Assembly (NCBI GenBank): GCA_030522415.1
Contig: CM060108.1
Location: forward strand, 35,708,756-35,772,755
Direction: 5' to 3'
Length of the DNA stretch: 64,000 nucleotides
DNA from: Channallabes apus
Lineage: Eukaryota; Chordata; Actinopteri; Siluriformes; Clariidae
The position numbers and the translations under genes were made by a program. The notes beneath the pieces were generated by a model. That model did not search any database, was not told the DNA's origin, and saw only the letters and a list, made by a program, of their open reading frames with translations. Positions 1 through 11,903 of this stretch are shown piece after piece. Within the stretch, counting starts at the first letter, position 1, and each line of letters starts with the position of its first letter.

Positions 1-111
1 GTTGGCGATTACTTGGACAAATCACTCGTGCTACTGGATCAGTGAACATATCCAGACAGATCGAACACAGCAGCTGCTCTTTAGACAGGAGATTACTGGA
101 GTCATGAGAAA
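1..111 (-). pseudogene. finTRIM RING exon fragment at window edge
   Basis: On the minus strand this matches the start of the RING exon of the finTRIM at 20,302. It has the same splice acceptor (TTAG, reverse of positions 112-115) and a reading like [17 protein letters not shown]. After the first RING cysteines and 'TDPV' the sequence no longer follows the family: the Cys-Gly-His-Asn-Phe-Cys stretch present at 20,200 is absent. The copy therefore looks broken even before the window ends. Its 5' flank (about 830-1,060) also resembles the flank of the intact copy, which supports tandem duplication. The rest of this paralogue lies outside the window. Confidence 0.7.
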
Positions 112-829
112 CTAAGATTGATAGATCAAGAGACCAGATTTAAATAATGTTGTGTGTATGATTTCCAGATAAATGCCTTATTACCCTTAATTAATGCTTT
201 TTAATGTTGTATCTCTCTTCAACCTTTGAGAACCCTTTTCAAATGCACCACTTTTAGGATTTTTTTTGTCGTGCTTTACATTTACAAACAGTATATACAT
301 TTCACCTGAGTGAGACTGTGTAGACCTCAATATTAAAATAATGATTCCTTTGATTTCATCTGGCTTGTAATTCAATGTATTTTAAAAATATTCAAACTTT
401 CTTATTAATACATCAGGCAACACCAATGCAATCCATTAGATTGGATAAAGTTCAAACTTGAAATGATAAGAAGATGCAGCATGATATGAATGGGCTTAGA
501 CACACACTCATTGTTCAGGTAGAAACTGTATAGCTTACAATTGATAATTTTTTCTTTTCTTTCCTTGGTGTGTCGATGTGGCTTTTGCCAATTCCTTCCT
601 CCAGAAACAGAATCATATCATTAAGCTGATTTAAAACTGAGGTTTTTAGTGACAGACTGACCTTACAAATGCACATCTACAATGTAAAAAAATTAAATCA
701 TACAAAGTCACTGAAGGTTTACAAAACTTCTAAATAACAGTTATTTCAGCATTAGTAATTCATCAAACTTTCAGAATAGTTTAGACGTATCAGTCTAATC
801 TTGCTCATTTTGCTTATTCATGCAGTTTA
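112..829. other. No recognisable feature (5' intron of finTRIM paralogue)
   Basis: AT-rich sequence with no convincing ORF, RNA gene or known repeat. By position it corresponds to the first intron of the partial finTRIM paralogue at 1-111. Confidence 0.5.
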
Positions 830-1060
830 TTTTGATGAATCACACACTGATTAAACACTATACTCCGTATGTAGAATTTATAAACAACTATGAAAGTTAA
901 CTTACTTGCCTTTACTTTTTTCTTTGTCTTTTTTTTCTAAATGGTCAAATTAGTTTCTGTGTAAGGGGAATATCCTGTTGTTCCATCCAGTAAAGTGAAA
1001 GATTCCTACTTCATGTGAGTTTTATGGCTGAACTCTTGTACATTTACTGTACATTTTCTT
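830..1060 (-). promoter_or_regulatory. Duplicated 5' flank of finTRIM paralogue
   Basis: The run 'atcacacactga' followed by a purine-rich stretch and 'gaatatcctg' parallels 21,840-21,975 upstream of the finTRIM at 10,163-21,222. It is therefore likely the 5'UTR/promoter segment of the edge paralogue. An AAAGTGAAAG motif near 993-1,002 resembles half of an interferon-response element. No transcription start is visible. Confidence 0.35.
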
Positions 1061-1671
1061 TAACCTGACAAAAAGTCACTCCCATGTGAGATTTTTACTA
1101 GCAAATTCAAAAAAGATAAGGTTCCTCATTTTCATCCCTAGCAATGCTTGAAAAGTAGACCAAAAAATTATTTTAACAATGAATTACTATTTAAAGCTCA
1201 AATAAAAACATGAATGTAAATTTGTTGTTACACTAATTTTATTCTTCCAGCAGCAGATCTGAAGCCACTACCACACGAGTGAGCTTCCATCTGCCCTGCG
1301 TCCTGATTAAATTGACCAAAGTGCAATTCTCTGAATAACAGGATGCATTGAAATGTAACTCTCTGATTGGCGGATTATGGATTATGTGGGAGACAGATTT
1401 TGTGGTATATCAGTTTAATGGTGTTAGCATTAATCCAGCACTGAGGATGAATCTTGTGACTGTTAATAATTCAAGTCCTTTTTGTCATCTTGTTAAAGTT
1501 ATTGCATGTTTTATTTCCCAGCTAGCAGAAACGCAATGCATTAATTCTATTAATAGTTCAGGTTCATGTTTGTCCTTAATTTGAGGCTTGTTTACTAACA
1601 AATCATGACTGATTACAAAAGACAAAAATATTACAGAGAGAAAAGGTAACACTCTGAGCCCCTTTTTTTTC
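1061..1671. other. No recognisable feature
   Basis: Low-complexity AT-rich sequence. The short ORFs here match nothing I recognise and have no coding-like composition. Confidence 0.4.
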
Positions 1672-1724
1672 AAAACACAGCAGCTGCTTATCTGAGAGAA
1701 GATTTCTGGAGTCACATAACTATT
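1672..1724 (-). pseudogene. Second finTRIM RING exon scrap
   Basis: Minus-strand translation reads like DSRNLLSDKQLLCF, matching the first residues of the finTRIM RING exon ([13 protein letters not shown] at 20,250-20,295). Nothing before or after aligns. It is a short relic of another copy in the tandem cluster. Confidence 0.5.
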
Positions 1725-1879
1725 TTTGAGGTTTAAGATAACGGGTACGTCAGTTCAGGCTCAGGGCTACTATAACCCCGGATCAGACTGCAAAGTGTCT
1801 ACAGATGCGGTCCATACAACAGGCCGCACTTAATGGTGGCACACAGGCATATACAGTATAAATCCCTCCATCTTGTAAA

Positions 1880-2190
1880 CTCCATAAGACAACTAAGGAC
1901 TGTGGAGGTCAATTGTGATTACCATTGTATTTATTACCGTTTTACAACCGCAGTGGGACCTCTGGGCAACATTCACACACACAATCACACACTATGGTCA
2001 ATTTGGGGACAGGAATTAGCCTAATCTGCATGTCTTTGGACTGTTGGAGGAAACCGGAGTACCAGGAGTAAACCTACACTACCAAGCACGAGGAAAACAT
2101 GCAAACATCATGCACACAGACCGGAGGCAGGAATTAAACTCAGACCCTGGAGGTGCAAGGCAACAGTGCTAATCACTAACTCCTACAGTA
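1880..2190 (+). repeat. L2-type LINE 3' tail fragment
   Basis: The segment follows the well-known fish L2-like 3' untranslated consensus: 'acacactatggtcaattt', 'tagcctaatctgcatgtc', 'tttggactgttggaggaaac', 'ggaggtgcaaggcaacagtg'. No ORF is retained. The order shows plus orientation. Confidence 0.6.
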
Positions 2191-2261
2191 TATTTTATTG
2201 ATTCATTACAAACAGACTGATATTTTTCAAGTGCATGTTTTTTTAAACATTTTTGATGATT

Positions 2262-2330
2262 ATGGCCATCCCAGGGCATGGTGGTGCGCCAATCCATTAC
2301 AGGGCAAACACACACACACACACACACTGT
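2262..2330. repeat. L2 tail scrap with (CA)n microsatellite
   Basis: 'cccagggcatggtgg...ccaatccattacaggg' resembles the 'ccaatccatcgcagggcac' part of L2 tails seen at 26,350 and 62,340. It is followed by about eleven CA units (2,307-2,328). Confidence 0.5.
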
Positions 2331-2457
2331 AGGAGCCATTATTTGTCTATGTAGCGACACCTGCTGGCGAAGGACTGTCACTGAAGATTGTTTAAATATC
2401 GCGTCCCTAGTAAATGACTTAATGAGCTCGTGGAACAGTGGAAGACGCCAGCAGATG

Positions 2458-3084
2458 TGGGGGGCCAAGATGGCGCTGTTCCGAGCAGACATGCTGCGTG
2501 CTTAATCCTCAGGCCTCACCGTGATTTCCATGTAATAAGTTAAGGAAAGTAAATTTTTATTTTCATTTCATGAAAAATTCACTTTAGGGACTAGTATTAC
2601 CTTTTTGAAAACTCGGTTATATGGCCAAACATCATATAACCATCATACAAGGCATAAACATCATACAAGACAAAACATCACTCCGAGGCGAGTATGGAGA
2701 TAAATGAAAATATCGTGCCGTCCCAACTCTTCGCCCGAATCCCGATGAAGCAATGCTGACAGAATTAACCAGTAACTCAGCCGATATTATCGAGTCAGAG
2801 AACTCTTTGGCAACTCCATTACCGTGCACCCCAGCTAAAAGCCCAGCACCAAAAAGAGGAAAGACTAGTGCTAACTCTCCTGAATGTGATATCAACAAGG
2901 TTATGGCTGCCATTCAGTATCTTTCTGCAAAATGTGAAACTATATTTGAAAAGGTTGCAACTATGGAGAAAACAGTGAGAAACACTGATCAGGCCATTAC
3001 CTTTCTGAATGAATCAGTGGAAAAACTCCTCAAAGACACCACCAACCACAAAGAGAGAATTTCAGCATTGGAAAAAAATACATT
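2458..3084 (+). pseudogene. L1-like LINE 5'UTR and ORF1 N-terminal fragment
   Basis: The segment begins with a GGGGCCAAGATGGCGC block, typical of L1 5'UTRs. An open stretch from 2,753 encodes a Ser/Pro/Lys-rich head and then a predicted coiled coil (about residues 45-110: KVMAAIQYLSAKCETIFEKV...), as in the N-terminal part of L1-type ORF1 proteins. The RNA-recognition and C-terminal domains are missing. Around 3,085 the sequence passes into another repeat. The assignment rests on architecture, not on a diagnostic motif. Confidence 0.4.
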
Positions 3085-3372
3085 AAAGTGGTCCTATTAT
3101 GACATTTTAAAGGTTTCTAATATTGCTTAATGAGTCTCTTAAAACAGGTTTACATGTATGCAAGGTCAAAAAACACTTTAGTTTTCTCCAAAAATAGATT
3201 ACATTTTACCCCATTTCTAAATGATTCCTAAACGACTCGTGTGAAGAAGTTCGAAGAATCAGACTGTCTAAACCCCTCCTTTCCGTGAGCCCTCACTGCT
3301 GTGATTGGTCAGATGGCGCGGTCTACCACTACAGCATGTGTCGGAAAACTAAACGCCCATTACAATAACTGA

Positions 3373-3513
3373 ATGACGGCTCTGGAGACCTGTCAATACA
3401 TAGAAAAGATGGCGTCGGTTTTACCCTATCAATCCGAGCAGGAAGTTGAAGATGAAACGGTTGAAGTGGCACATCAACAAAAAAGCACGACTGGAGCAGG
3501 ATGTTTCTCAGCG
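3373..3513 (+). pseudogene. Possible exon of a transposon-type 'P2X7-like' zinc protein
   Basis: The reading 'EKMASVLPYQSEQEVEDE' resembles the N-terminus (MASVLPYQFEPE-type) of a family of fish repeat proteins annotated as P2X7-like intracellular-domain proteins. A good splice donor (GCG|GTAAGC) ends it at about 3,513. The upstream block 3,085-3,372 may be the 5' end of the same element. The hAT-like repeat at 3,519 begins directly after the donor, so any downstream exon is displaced. This is recalled similarity only. Confidence 0.3.
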
Positions 3514-3518
3514 GTAAG

Positions 3519-4445
3519 CAAGGCCGGCTCTACGGGGGGCAAGAGGGGGCAGCGCCCCCTCAAATAAATGTCTTGCCCCCTCAAATAAAAATTTTTAAAT
3601 GTTGAGAAAGCACATTTTAATATACTCACAAAATGAATATATTACAAGTTGATAAAATTATCTGCGGTATCGGAAAAATCAATCCGCCGAAAAAGGGACA
3701 CTACATAATACGGTGTTAGATTTCCCTCAAGTCTCTGTCTGTATTCGTTCACAGGCTGCAGCGCACGCACGCACACACACACACACACACCTCCCCTGAG
3801 CCCTCGGTAGATATCTAATCACCGTCCGTATGCAAATGAGTCAAGATGTAGCCTAACGTGGTGTCGTGTCGGATTTCAGCGGTCATGGAGTGGACAGACG
3901 TTGAAGAAGCTGCAGCGTTTTTTCAGTTACAACAAGCACAGAGTCCACGTCCGCTGAATTCGACAGACTGAAGACAAATTACCGTTGTCTGACAGACCCC
4001 TACGTAAAGCCCCGCCCCACACTGTAGTTCATGGATGAATTTGTGAAAGTTTTTTAAAAGGGAAATAGAAGACTGTTGTTTTAGAGTGGATTGGAGAGAA
4101 GAGAGCTGTTCATTTACTTAAAAAAAATTAAATATATAAAAAACATAATATGATCTGTTCTATAGCCCATCTGTTTTAACTTAGTTCTTTTTAATTATTC
4201 ATAAGACAACCTTTCAGTTTTTTAAATATTCTAGTTATAGTGTGTTAAGTCTTACGTTAGGTTAAACGTTTTTGAGAATTAGACCATTCAGCTAGGATAA
4301 ATGTTATGTCATTGATTGATAAAATCTGGATTAAGGATATTTAATTTTATTTTGTTTTATTTATTTAATTTTAATTTTTTAGTTTCCCCCCTGAGGGATT
4401 GCCACCTTATTGTAGTCATGGGGTTTGCGTGCCTCAGTGACCTTA
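3519..4445 (+). mobile_element. hAT-like repeat, degenerate
   Basis: It starts CAAGGCCGGCTCTACG, close to the CAGGGCCGGCTCTACG termini common among fish hAT elements, and continues with the duplicated 'gccccctcaaataaa' blocks. An embedded ATG at about 3,885 reads MEWTDVEEAAAFFQLQQAQ before breaking up. Segments of the same family recur at 39,880-40,235, 50,465-50,600 and 51,155-51,720. No 8-bp target duplication was found at the right end; the 'gcggtaag' before the left end is not repeated. It contains a (CA)n tract at 3,766-3,790. Confidence 0.45.
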
Positions 4446-5989
4446 AGATCTATACCAGCAGGAGTTTAGTCTTCAAGTGACACCCAAGTTGGACAGGTCT
4501 GAAATCCACTTCTCCAGGCTTTGGACAATTCAGCAAAGACAATACTGTTACTATAAGCACAGGGAAAAAAAAACAGTGCTCGAACATGATGTGTACACAT
4601 GATGCCCCCGTCTTTTAAATTCAATATTTCTCGACGCATATGAACACCACGAACAACCCACGCGCGCTTCCGGCTCCCGTCGTCACTTCTTAAAGACGCG
4701 CAGGTCCAAGAATGACCAATCACGGGGCACGTAAGAGCACGTCCAAATAGGGCGGGGCCACCTGTAAGAAGGGAGAGCAAGAGAGAGAGAGAAAGAGAGA
4801 GAGAGCGCACGCTGCAACAAGCAGCTATGCATGCAACACATACTTGCCATCGTAACACAAGGTTTGTGTAAGTACTGTTCTGTTTGTCTCCAGTGTCGGT
4901 TTGCCTCTTGTTTAGGTCCCTGTAGGTTTAGGTTCTTTGTAGGTTTAACTGCTAGCAGTCTAGTATGGATTAGCTTCTTGTGTGTATGTACCCATGTAGG
5001 TTCAGTACCCATGTAGACACTAACCCGCTTGTATAATCATCCACTTCAACACTGACCAGATTAGATACTAACCCGATTCACTACTGACACGCTCAGTCAT
5101 TAGTCTCTCCCGTCCTAGTCTCCTCTGGTCCCCAGTCTCATCTCGAGTTTGTCTTGTCTTGCGTTAGATTCAGCTCCATGTGTTTTTTTTTCCCCGCTCT
5201 ACAGCCTGTGTTTATTTTAAAATTCTGTGTTAAGAGTTTGAGTTCTTTGTTTACATTTCTGTTTGTTAGGTTTCCTTATTATTATTTGGTTTGTTTAATG
5301 AAAGACTCTAAGTTTTTTGGCCTTTTTAGCCCACGGCAGTAACATCAGCCTGTTACCACCCATTCATGACAGTAGCAGTTGTTTACATGCCAAATGTATT
5401 TAGTGATAGACAGACGCAATAATAAACACTTTATTGGAATCTGGTTTTATTTATTTATTATTATTATTTTTTTTAACATTTTTGTCTCATCACTTAGGTG
5501 AGTTTATTATTAATTATAGGTGCAACAGTTTAATTTTGGTTAATAAAAGAATAGATTAGAATACAAAATTGTAGCTCGTTTCTCGATGAAGTGGAAAGTG
5601 TTATCTCAGATGAGGAGAAGGAGACTTGGGCTGGAGTGAAAGAGAGAGAAATTGTGCCACAGTCAGCAGAAAAAGTTCAGGGAACCAGAAGGCCAGGAGA
5701 CAGAGACAGAGGCTGGAGTGAAAGAGGGACGTGGAGTGAAAGAGGTTACTTTCTATTTGAATGTGGTTCACTATAATTCAGGTTATTCTTCAAAACATGT
5801 TTCATAATTTAAAATCGGCTGCTTTTAAACTTTGAGCCCCTGCTCCTCTAAAGGTCTCTGCATGACCCTGATTACTCCACAGAGTGATAGCTAGCAGAGA
5901 AAAGGCATTATGATATACTGGACTTAGAGAGAAACGTAGAGAGTTATGAGAGAAATTATCTAACATTATTCTTCCTATGTTCCTAATTT
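4446..5989. other. Unassigned, with GA-rich tract and possible LTR
   Basis: It holds a purine tract (4,779-4,806), a GC-box-like 'gggcggggcc' at 4,751 and pyrimidine-rich T tracts. Together they give an LTR-like impression for 4,690-5,400, but no paired copy or terminal repeat was found. The short ORF at 5,591-5,776 is repetitive Glu/Arg-rich sequence with no recognisable domain. Confidence 0.3.
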
Positions 5990-6880
5990 GTAATTCATGT
6001 TAACACTTCATCTGCACTTGCCTTCACCTCCCATTCATGCAGAAATCACTTCCCTCCAAAACACAAAGTTGCAGTGACTTACTGTCCAAGTAATCTCAGT
6101 GTATTACATAATTAAAGTGTATAATTTAAGTATTCAGTGCGAATGAAATACTTTTAAAATCTATTTTTCTTTTTTTTTCAGAAGAGAATATGAAACAAAT
6201 TGTATGTTTCCATTTGGTTGTGTTTCTTCTTTAGTCAGTTTAATCTACTCATCATATCGTTACACAGCAATCAGAAAACAGGCGCGTCCACCATCATGAA
6301 AGGACGGAGCCGACAGATGTCACTGACCAATCAGATGCCACTTCTCTCCATCGTCCTTAGTTTTTAGTTTGAATAAGAACATTTTCTAATGTAGCATGTC
6401 TTCAACTTTCAGCCAGCAGGAATTAGCACAGAGAGAGAGAGAATTCATTTAGTCCTTACATTAAAAAAAAAAAACTCAGCAAACCGTTTTTTCTTAAGAC
6501 TTTTTCTTTCTAAATAAAATATGCATTTGATTACAATTGTTTTTGATGAAGTTTTAGGGAGAAACACAGTTTTGTGTTGTAGACAATTTAATATAAACAA
6601 ATGTCTGAAGATTCGACATCATATAAAATTCTGCAATAAAACTAACGCATGAACTGTATAAAGCAAGAACTGTAAATGATCTTTATTTATATTTGCAATG
6701 AAAAAAGATCCTCAATGCTTTTGTGTAAAAAAAGAAAAAAAGTGCAATTAAAATGGTTGGTGTATGCAGGAAAAAAACAGGCTTAAAACATTTTTCAAAG
6801 CACAAATAGCTAGAAATAATACATTGGGGAGAAAATATCCCATTTAATAGATGATTAAATCTGAGTGATTAAATTCAGCC
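5990..6880. repeat. Duplicated finTRIM 3' flank, copy 1
   Basis: Collinear with 9,205-10,162. Shared landmarks are 'tctgcacttg', 'aaagttgcag', 'caatcagat', 'ttttagtt...gataagaa' and the run before the SPRY exon. It marks one arm of a segmental tandem duplication that carried the 3' half of a finTRIM gene. Confidence 0.5.
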
Positions 6881-7211
6881 CTAATTACAGGAGAGATGAT
6901 CAGTGTTGCTCTGTTTTTACCTCCTTCATTATAACATGATGAAAGGATACCTCCACATCATAATCCACAAACACCACAAACACCCCAACCTTCTCCACCT
7001 CCTCTCTCAGTGTGAGGGGGACAGAGGGACCAGCACAAGCATCATACTCATTCTCATTCATCAGTACCACAGTCCAGAATCCATTCTTTGGACAAAGTGT
7101 AATCTATCCCTGCTTTTTAATAAACCTCTCTGGTGTATCAGGGAGATCCTGTTGTGTGTCAGCAGACAGAATAAGAAATGGATGAGCTGTATCAGGATGC
7201 AGAGTCACATC
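6881..7211 (-). pseudogene. finTRIM PRY-SPRY exon, deleted copy
   Basis: The minus strand aligns with the SPRY exon at 10,163-10,709. It keeps the acceptor at 7,211, the 'VTLDPDTAHP'-like start (mutated), 'QQDLPDTPE' and the 'LRENEYD..CAGPSVPLTL' region. The middle of the exon, with the SSGRFYYEV and GVATESINRKG parts of the other copy, is gone, and frames shift repeatedly. It is a dead paralogue. Confidence 0.7.
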
Positions 7212-7690
7212 CACTGAGAGAAACACACAGTGTGTGATGTGAATATGCACATACAAAATATTAAATTATCATACAGTAGATGATAAAGTTCTTTAGGGTT
7301 TTTAAGTCTGTTTGTCAAATATTTAATATGTATTCCTTTTTTTTTCTTTTTCTTTTTTTTAAAGCACATTTTATGGTAGGACTGCAAAAAATCAATGAGT
7401 TTCTGACTCTTTCAGATCTGTTAAGTGGGGACAAAATAAAGGTAATCTTTGTGTAAACATGTTTATTTAAAAATGTATGAATTTAGAAACATTTCCTGCA
7501 TTATTGTATTTTTGAAAATGTAAGAACAAGCCTTTTTAGGTAGAAATATTTTATTGAGGATAAAAATAAAACACTAGAATACTTTAGAGCTGTAGAGATC
7601 TAAAGATGAAAATACTGTAAGTCTGATGATGCAGTGGTGTAATGCTGATATGTACATTATAATATGAGCTGAAATCAGAAACCTCACTGT

Positions 7691-7714
7691 ACCTGTATAC
7701 TGCTGAATCCTCTT
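7691..7714 (-). pseudogene. finTRIM small linker exon, relic
   Basis: The minus-strand 27-nt linker exon of the intact gene (18,764-18,790, ELKRIQQ) is matched here, followed by the same GTACAGTGAGGTTTC donor region. The neighbouring intron (7,600-7,690) is the uninterrupted counterpart of the site where the solo LTR entered the other copy. Confidence 0.6.
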
Positions 7715-7739
7715 CTCTCATGCGCTCAGGTTTGTTTGT

Positions 7740-9126
7740 ACTCCACTGTATACTTTCCATATTATTTTTCTTTGTACTGCATTATATACAGTATGTGTGT
7801 TGGTTTTGACATTTATCCACAGTTTATGTTTACAGTTCTTGTGTTCTGGCTGTTAATTTTCAGTTTATTTAATAAATTATCATCACTAGCTTTCACCTTC
7901 ACCAGCCGTTTGTTGATCTTGACTTGACAAAACAAATGACAAAAATAGGGCTTTTAAAATGCAACAGAACATCTTGAAGAACAACCATCCTTGCTCAGCT
8001 GAGAATATTACACTCATCTGTGTGAAGTTGGCTCAGAACATGATCAGAAAATTAATAAAGCCATGTCAGTGCAGTGTTTGTGAATGCAAAATACATTCGT
8101 GCTCAATCCATTTTTAAGATATTATTTATTAATTTTTTTAATCAGTAAAATTACCATCACTTCAAATCAATCTCATCTGTTGGTGAGAAACATTTGTTCT
8201 CATTTATTTTTCAAGATTTTAAGAGTAAATTTTTTTACTCACGCCCCTATATCATCCAAATCACTTCGAATTGGTCATTTCTGCTTTGACCAAATTGACA
8301 GATGAAAACCCCTCAGTACCCGCTTGGGGATCAGTGTGAATGCTGCCTGCTTTAGAAAAATACATTTACCTGCATTTCTGTTTTACATGGCAAGATTTTT
8401 ATGTTAAAATGTCTCCATTTCTATATTAATATAACTGACATCATCTTTTAATGATGTCTAATGAATATTTCTGAGAAATAGCATGACATGTATTCAATAT
8501 AACGACACTTTCATTGTTATTTTGAACAGCAGGAATCGCTTCAAACATGCATGACGAGATTTGATTGGTTGAACAACTGTTTCAGCTCAACTGTCTCATG
8601 AGAAAAGCGATGCAACATCAGTGTGTCTACCAGCCTGTAACATAGCTGTGATGGATATTTAGGGGCTGCATAAAAAATTGTGTAATACCCTAAAAATCAA
8701 GGTTTTCTGCATGCACAAATGAGGCACAAAGTAACTTACAGTACATGGTTTTTCTCATTTTCTGCTTATGGCGACTGAACACAGGTATTATTAGGCTGAT
8801 TTATGTTTCTGTGTTAAGTCTATACAGTAGGATTCTCATAACTGTCTACAGAATGCCCTTCCCGTACGGTTTAGCTTTACGTACACCTCCCCAAAAATGT
8901 AACGACATGTCAGTGACACAGACCATGACAACAGTGATAGGTCCACCTGGTAGCGTCGCATTTACAGATTCTAATTCTACATTTTCTTATTGTGTTGAAA
9001 ATCATTCTGACCATCTACTCAGACACCTCGGCTTGTTTTCTGTATTGCAGTAACTGTTGTTTAAGATCTATAAGCTCCAACTCCAACAAGATCTGCTCAG
9101 TTTCATTTACAATCATATACAGTACA

Positions 9127-9159
<33 letters not shown>

Positions 9160-9204
9160 TTCCTGTTTTGTCTTGATTACTTTGTTTGAACTTTACTTAA
9201 TACA
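7740..9204. other. Unassigned region with (CA)n
   Basis: No gene or named repeat recognised. It contains a (CA)n tract at 9,128-9,155. Short ORFs such as 8,745-9,053 show no domain or codon structure. Confidence 0.4.
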
Positions 9205-9652
9205 TTGTCTGCACTTGTCTCTGTCTTCACCTGTGATTTGTGCAGATTTCACTTTAACAGATTAAAGTTGCAGCACTGTCCAGGTCAGGATTTATCCCTT
9301 TATCACACAGTGACATTTTTATTTTCATTTCAGTGTAGCAAATCTGTCAAATATAATTACAGCAGGATTTAAATATTTAAGAAAGCTGATAAAAATATAA
9401 ATATTTTAGCTAGTTGACTTTTGAGGGGGAAAATACATTAAAAAGTATATTTCCGGTTGGTTAACTCTGTTGCTTGCACTAGTCAGTGTCGTCTCCTCAG
9501 AATGATTTTTAACAGCAGTCCACCATCACTGAACAATCAGATAGTGTTTCCCTCATGATGAAGAGACTCCCTCTGCCGTCCAGTGTTAAAGACATTTACT
9601 TTTAGTTCTGATAAGAATGTTGTACTTCTTTGTAGCAGCAGATGACAGAATT

Positions 9653-9697
<45 letters not shown>

Positions 9698-10162
9698 TAA
9701 TTTATTGTTGCAATCCTTTTTTAAGAACAAACTAACCTTGACATTTTTACTTCTATATATATATGAAATATAATTATACATAAAATTTTATTTGTGTTTA
9801 ATGAAATTTTAAGGGGAAACACATTTTTGTTTGGCTTTATTTACACAGACACCAGCAGCTGAATTTAATATTTTTTTATTATATTGAAATTCCTATATCA
9901 TTAATTTCTGTAATAAAACTGTCAACTGTAAATTATCTTTATTCATATTTGTAATGACAAAGATCCATGATCCTGATACTGTCTATAAAGGGCAGTACAC
10001 TTAAAATTGTGTGAGCTAAAACAAACAAACAAATAACAACATGTATTAAAATAAAATGCATAGCAGTTTAAAAATAAAAATTTACAGAAATAATTAGAGG
10101 AGAAAATAAATATATTTTATTCACATGATGTAATAAATGATTAAATCTGTGAATTGAAATAT
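9205..10162. repeat. Duplicated finTRIM 3' flank, copy 2
   Basis: Counterpart of 5,990-6,880, lying just downstream (minus strand) of the SPRY exon. It includes a long (CA)n microsatellite at 9,655-9,695. An AATAAA overlaps the finTRIM stop codon on the minus strand at about 10,160-10,166, but the true poly(A) site cannot be decided. Confidence 0.5.
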
Positions 10163-10709
10163 TTATTCAGTCTTACACACAGGAGAGATGATCAGTGGTG
10201 CTGAGTTTTTACCTCCATCATTTAAACCAGGACTGAAGTATGGATAGAGTTTGTCAGTGAAAGACTGACCAGTGAAAGAGTAGATATGAGATCTGGACTT
10301 TACATCATAAAAGGAGACCAGACCCTCCTCATAATCCACAAACACCCCACCTTCTCCACCTTCTCTCTCAGTGTGAGGCGGACAGGGGGACTAGCACAAG
10401 CCCAGTACTGATTCTCATTCCTCAGTACCACAATCCAGACTCCATCCTGAGGTTTCAGTGTAATCTTCCCCTTCCTGTTAATGGACTCTGTGGCGACTCC
10501 AAAATCCCACTTAGTTTTCCCTCTGACCTGCACCTCATAATAAAATCTCCCTGAGGAGAAACTCTGCTTTCCCAGAACATTAAAACGCGTATTAAACCTC
10601 TGTGGTGTATCAGGGAGATCCTGTTGTGTGTCTCCATGTGTCACTTGTTTTCCATCAGCAGACAGGATGAGTTCGGGATGAGCTGTATCAGGATCCAGAG
10701 TCACATCCA
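10163..10709 (-). pseudogene. finTRIM exon 7: PRY-SPRY (B30.2) domain
   Basis: The acceptor at 10,710-10,711 leads into VDVTLDPDTAHPELILS, the PRY start. SSGRFYYEVQV, WDFGVA and the terminal [17 protein letters not shown] follow. The B30.2 domain recognises the target in TRIM proteins and lies at the C-terminus as expected. A missing G in a G-run (plus strand 10,344-10,347) shifts frame after EKVEKVG, so the last 60 residues are read in another frame and would not be made. The stop codon at 10,163 is followed by the duplicated 3' flank. Confidence 0.85.
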
Positions 10710-11443
10710 CTGAGAGAAACACATAGTGTGTGAAGTGAGTATGAAGATACAAAATATAAACCAATCACACAGTGAATCATATTCATTAGGATTTTTAAAA
10801 GGGTTTGTAGAAGATTACATTTATTTTAACATAAAACTTGTACATTTTATTGTACAAGTTTGTTATGGATGAGAAATGTTGATGCGAAATGCTTTCCTCC
10901 TAAAAATTTACTTTTGTGATATAATTGTGTTTGTATTGTCTTTGTTTTTATGTAAATACATAAGTGTGACAGAACAGGAGAGAAAAACATTTAAAAACAA
11001 CCTAATTCTGATGAACAGGAGTTCAATGAGTGACTCGTTATAAATATCTGGTTTTAGCTTTTGGATGAGAACACCACTCTAATATATGATGGAGACACTG
11101 ATTTAAAACAATATATTTTACTTCTTTTTTCAACTGCATGAGTGTAAAAGTCGACTATTTTGCACATCAGTAAAATAACTATCATTTGTCAGGAAAAGAA
11201 CTCAATGATTTTAGACTCATGCAGTTAAAAAAATAATAAAGTTAACTTCTGTCTAAACATACAGATTTCCTACATTTTTATTAGTAAAATGTGAATCAAA
11301 AGGTCTTTCATTAAGTAGAAAAGGCTTTAATGGCTTTAGTGCATGTCACTGATAGTGAACAGTAGTGAGGAGGAAAATCAGAGATACTTTAAGTCTCTGT
11401 TTATTTGATGAGATCTACAGATGAAAATAAGTCTGATTATGCT
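10710..11443 (-). other. finTRIM intron 6, distal part
   Basis: AT-rich intron with no recognised gene. It is collinear with 7,212-7,620 of the broken paralogue, which shows the intron before insertion. Confidence 0.5.
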
Positions 11444-11754
11444 GTCAAGGCACGCAGAATAAAGAAGAGAGCAAGAGAGGCTGGACCCAAGTGCAGTTTA
11501 TAGCGCCAAAGGGGGCGTGGCTCAGACGCGAACTTGAACGGGGAGTGTGTGGCACGCCGGCAGCCGAGCACTTCCGTGTTTCGGGGGGGGGGCAGAGACG
11601 GTGTCGTAAGCCGAAGCGAAAGCAAACAGCGAACGAGATCCAAAACGATAGACTAGAATAAAAAAAAAACCGAGAACAGGCGAGGTCGAAAACGGAAACA
11701 ACTTGCACGAAAAAGAAACGCGAGAAGACTGGGCTCTGAAGGCACGCAATAATC

Positions 11755-11767
11755 TGGCAACGAGATC
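11755..11767. repeat. LINE target-site duplication, left copy
   Basis: TGGCAACGAGATC, identical to 18,504-18,516. Confidence 0.85.
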
Positions 11768-11903
11768 TTCTTCTTCTTTGTCGTTTTATGGCGGCTGGCA
11801 GCCAAGTTATAGGTGCATTACCGCCACCTGCTGGGCTGGAGTGTGGATCATTAGATTGAAGTAAAAAAAAATTATAATAAAATAAATAAAAAATTAAATT
11901 CTC

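Noticed and set aside
4466..5012. Minus-strand ORFs of 109-130 codons
   Set aside because: Driven by the GA-rich tract (Leu-Ser repeats) with no recognisable domain.
5591..5776. Glu/Arg-rich 61-codon ORF
   Set aside because: Internal repetition ('gagtgaaagag') explains the open frame; no homologue recognised.
10300..10764. 154-codon ORF starting MVYILYLHTHF as a separate gene
   Set aside because: The first codons are intron; the real exon starts at the acceptor next to 10,709 and belongs to the finTRIM.
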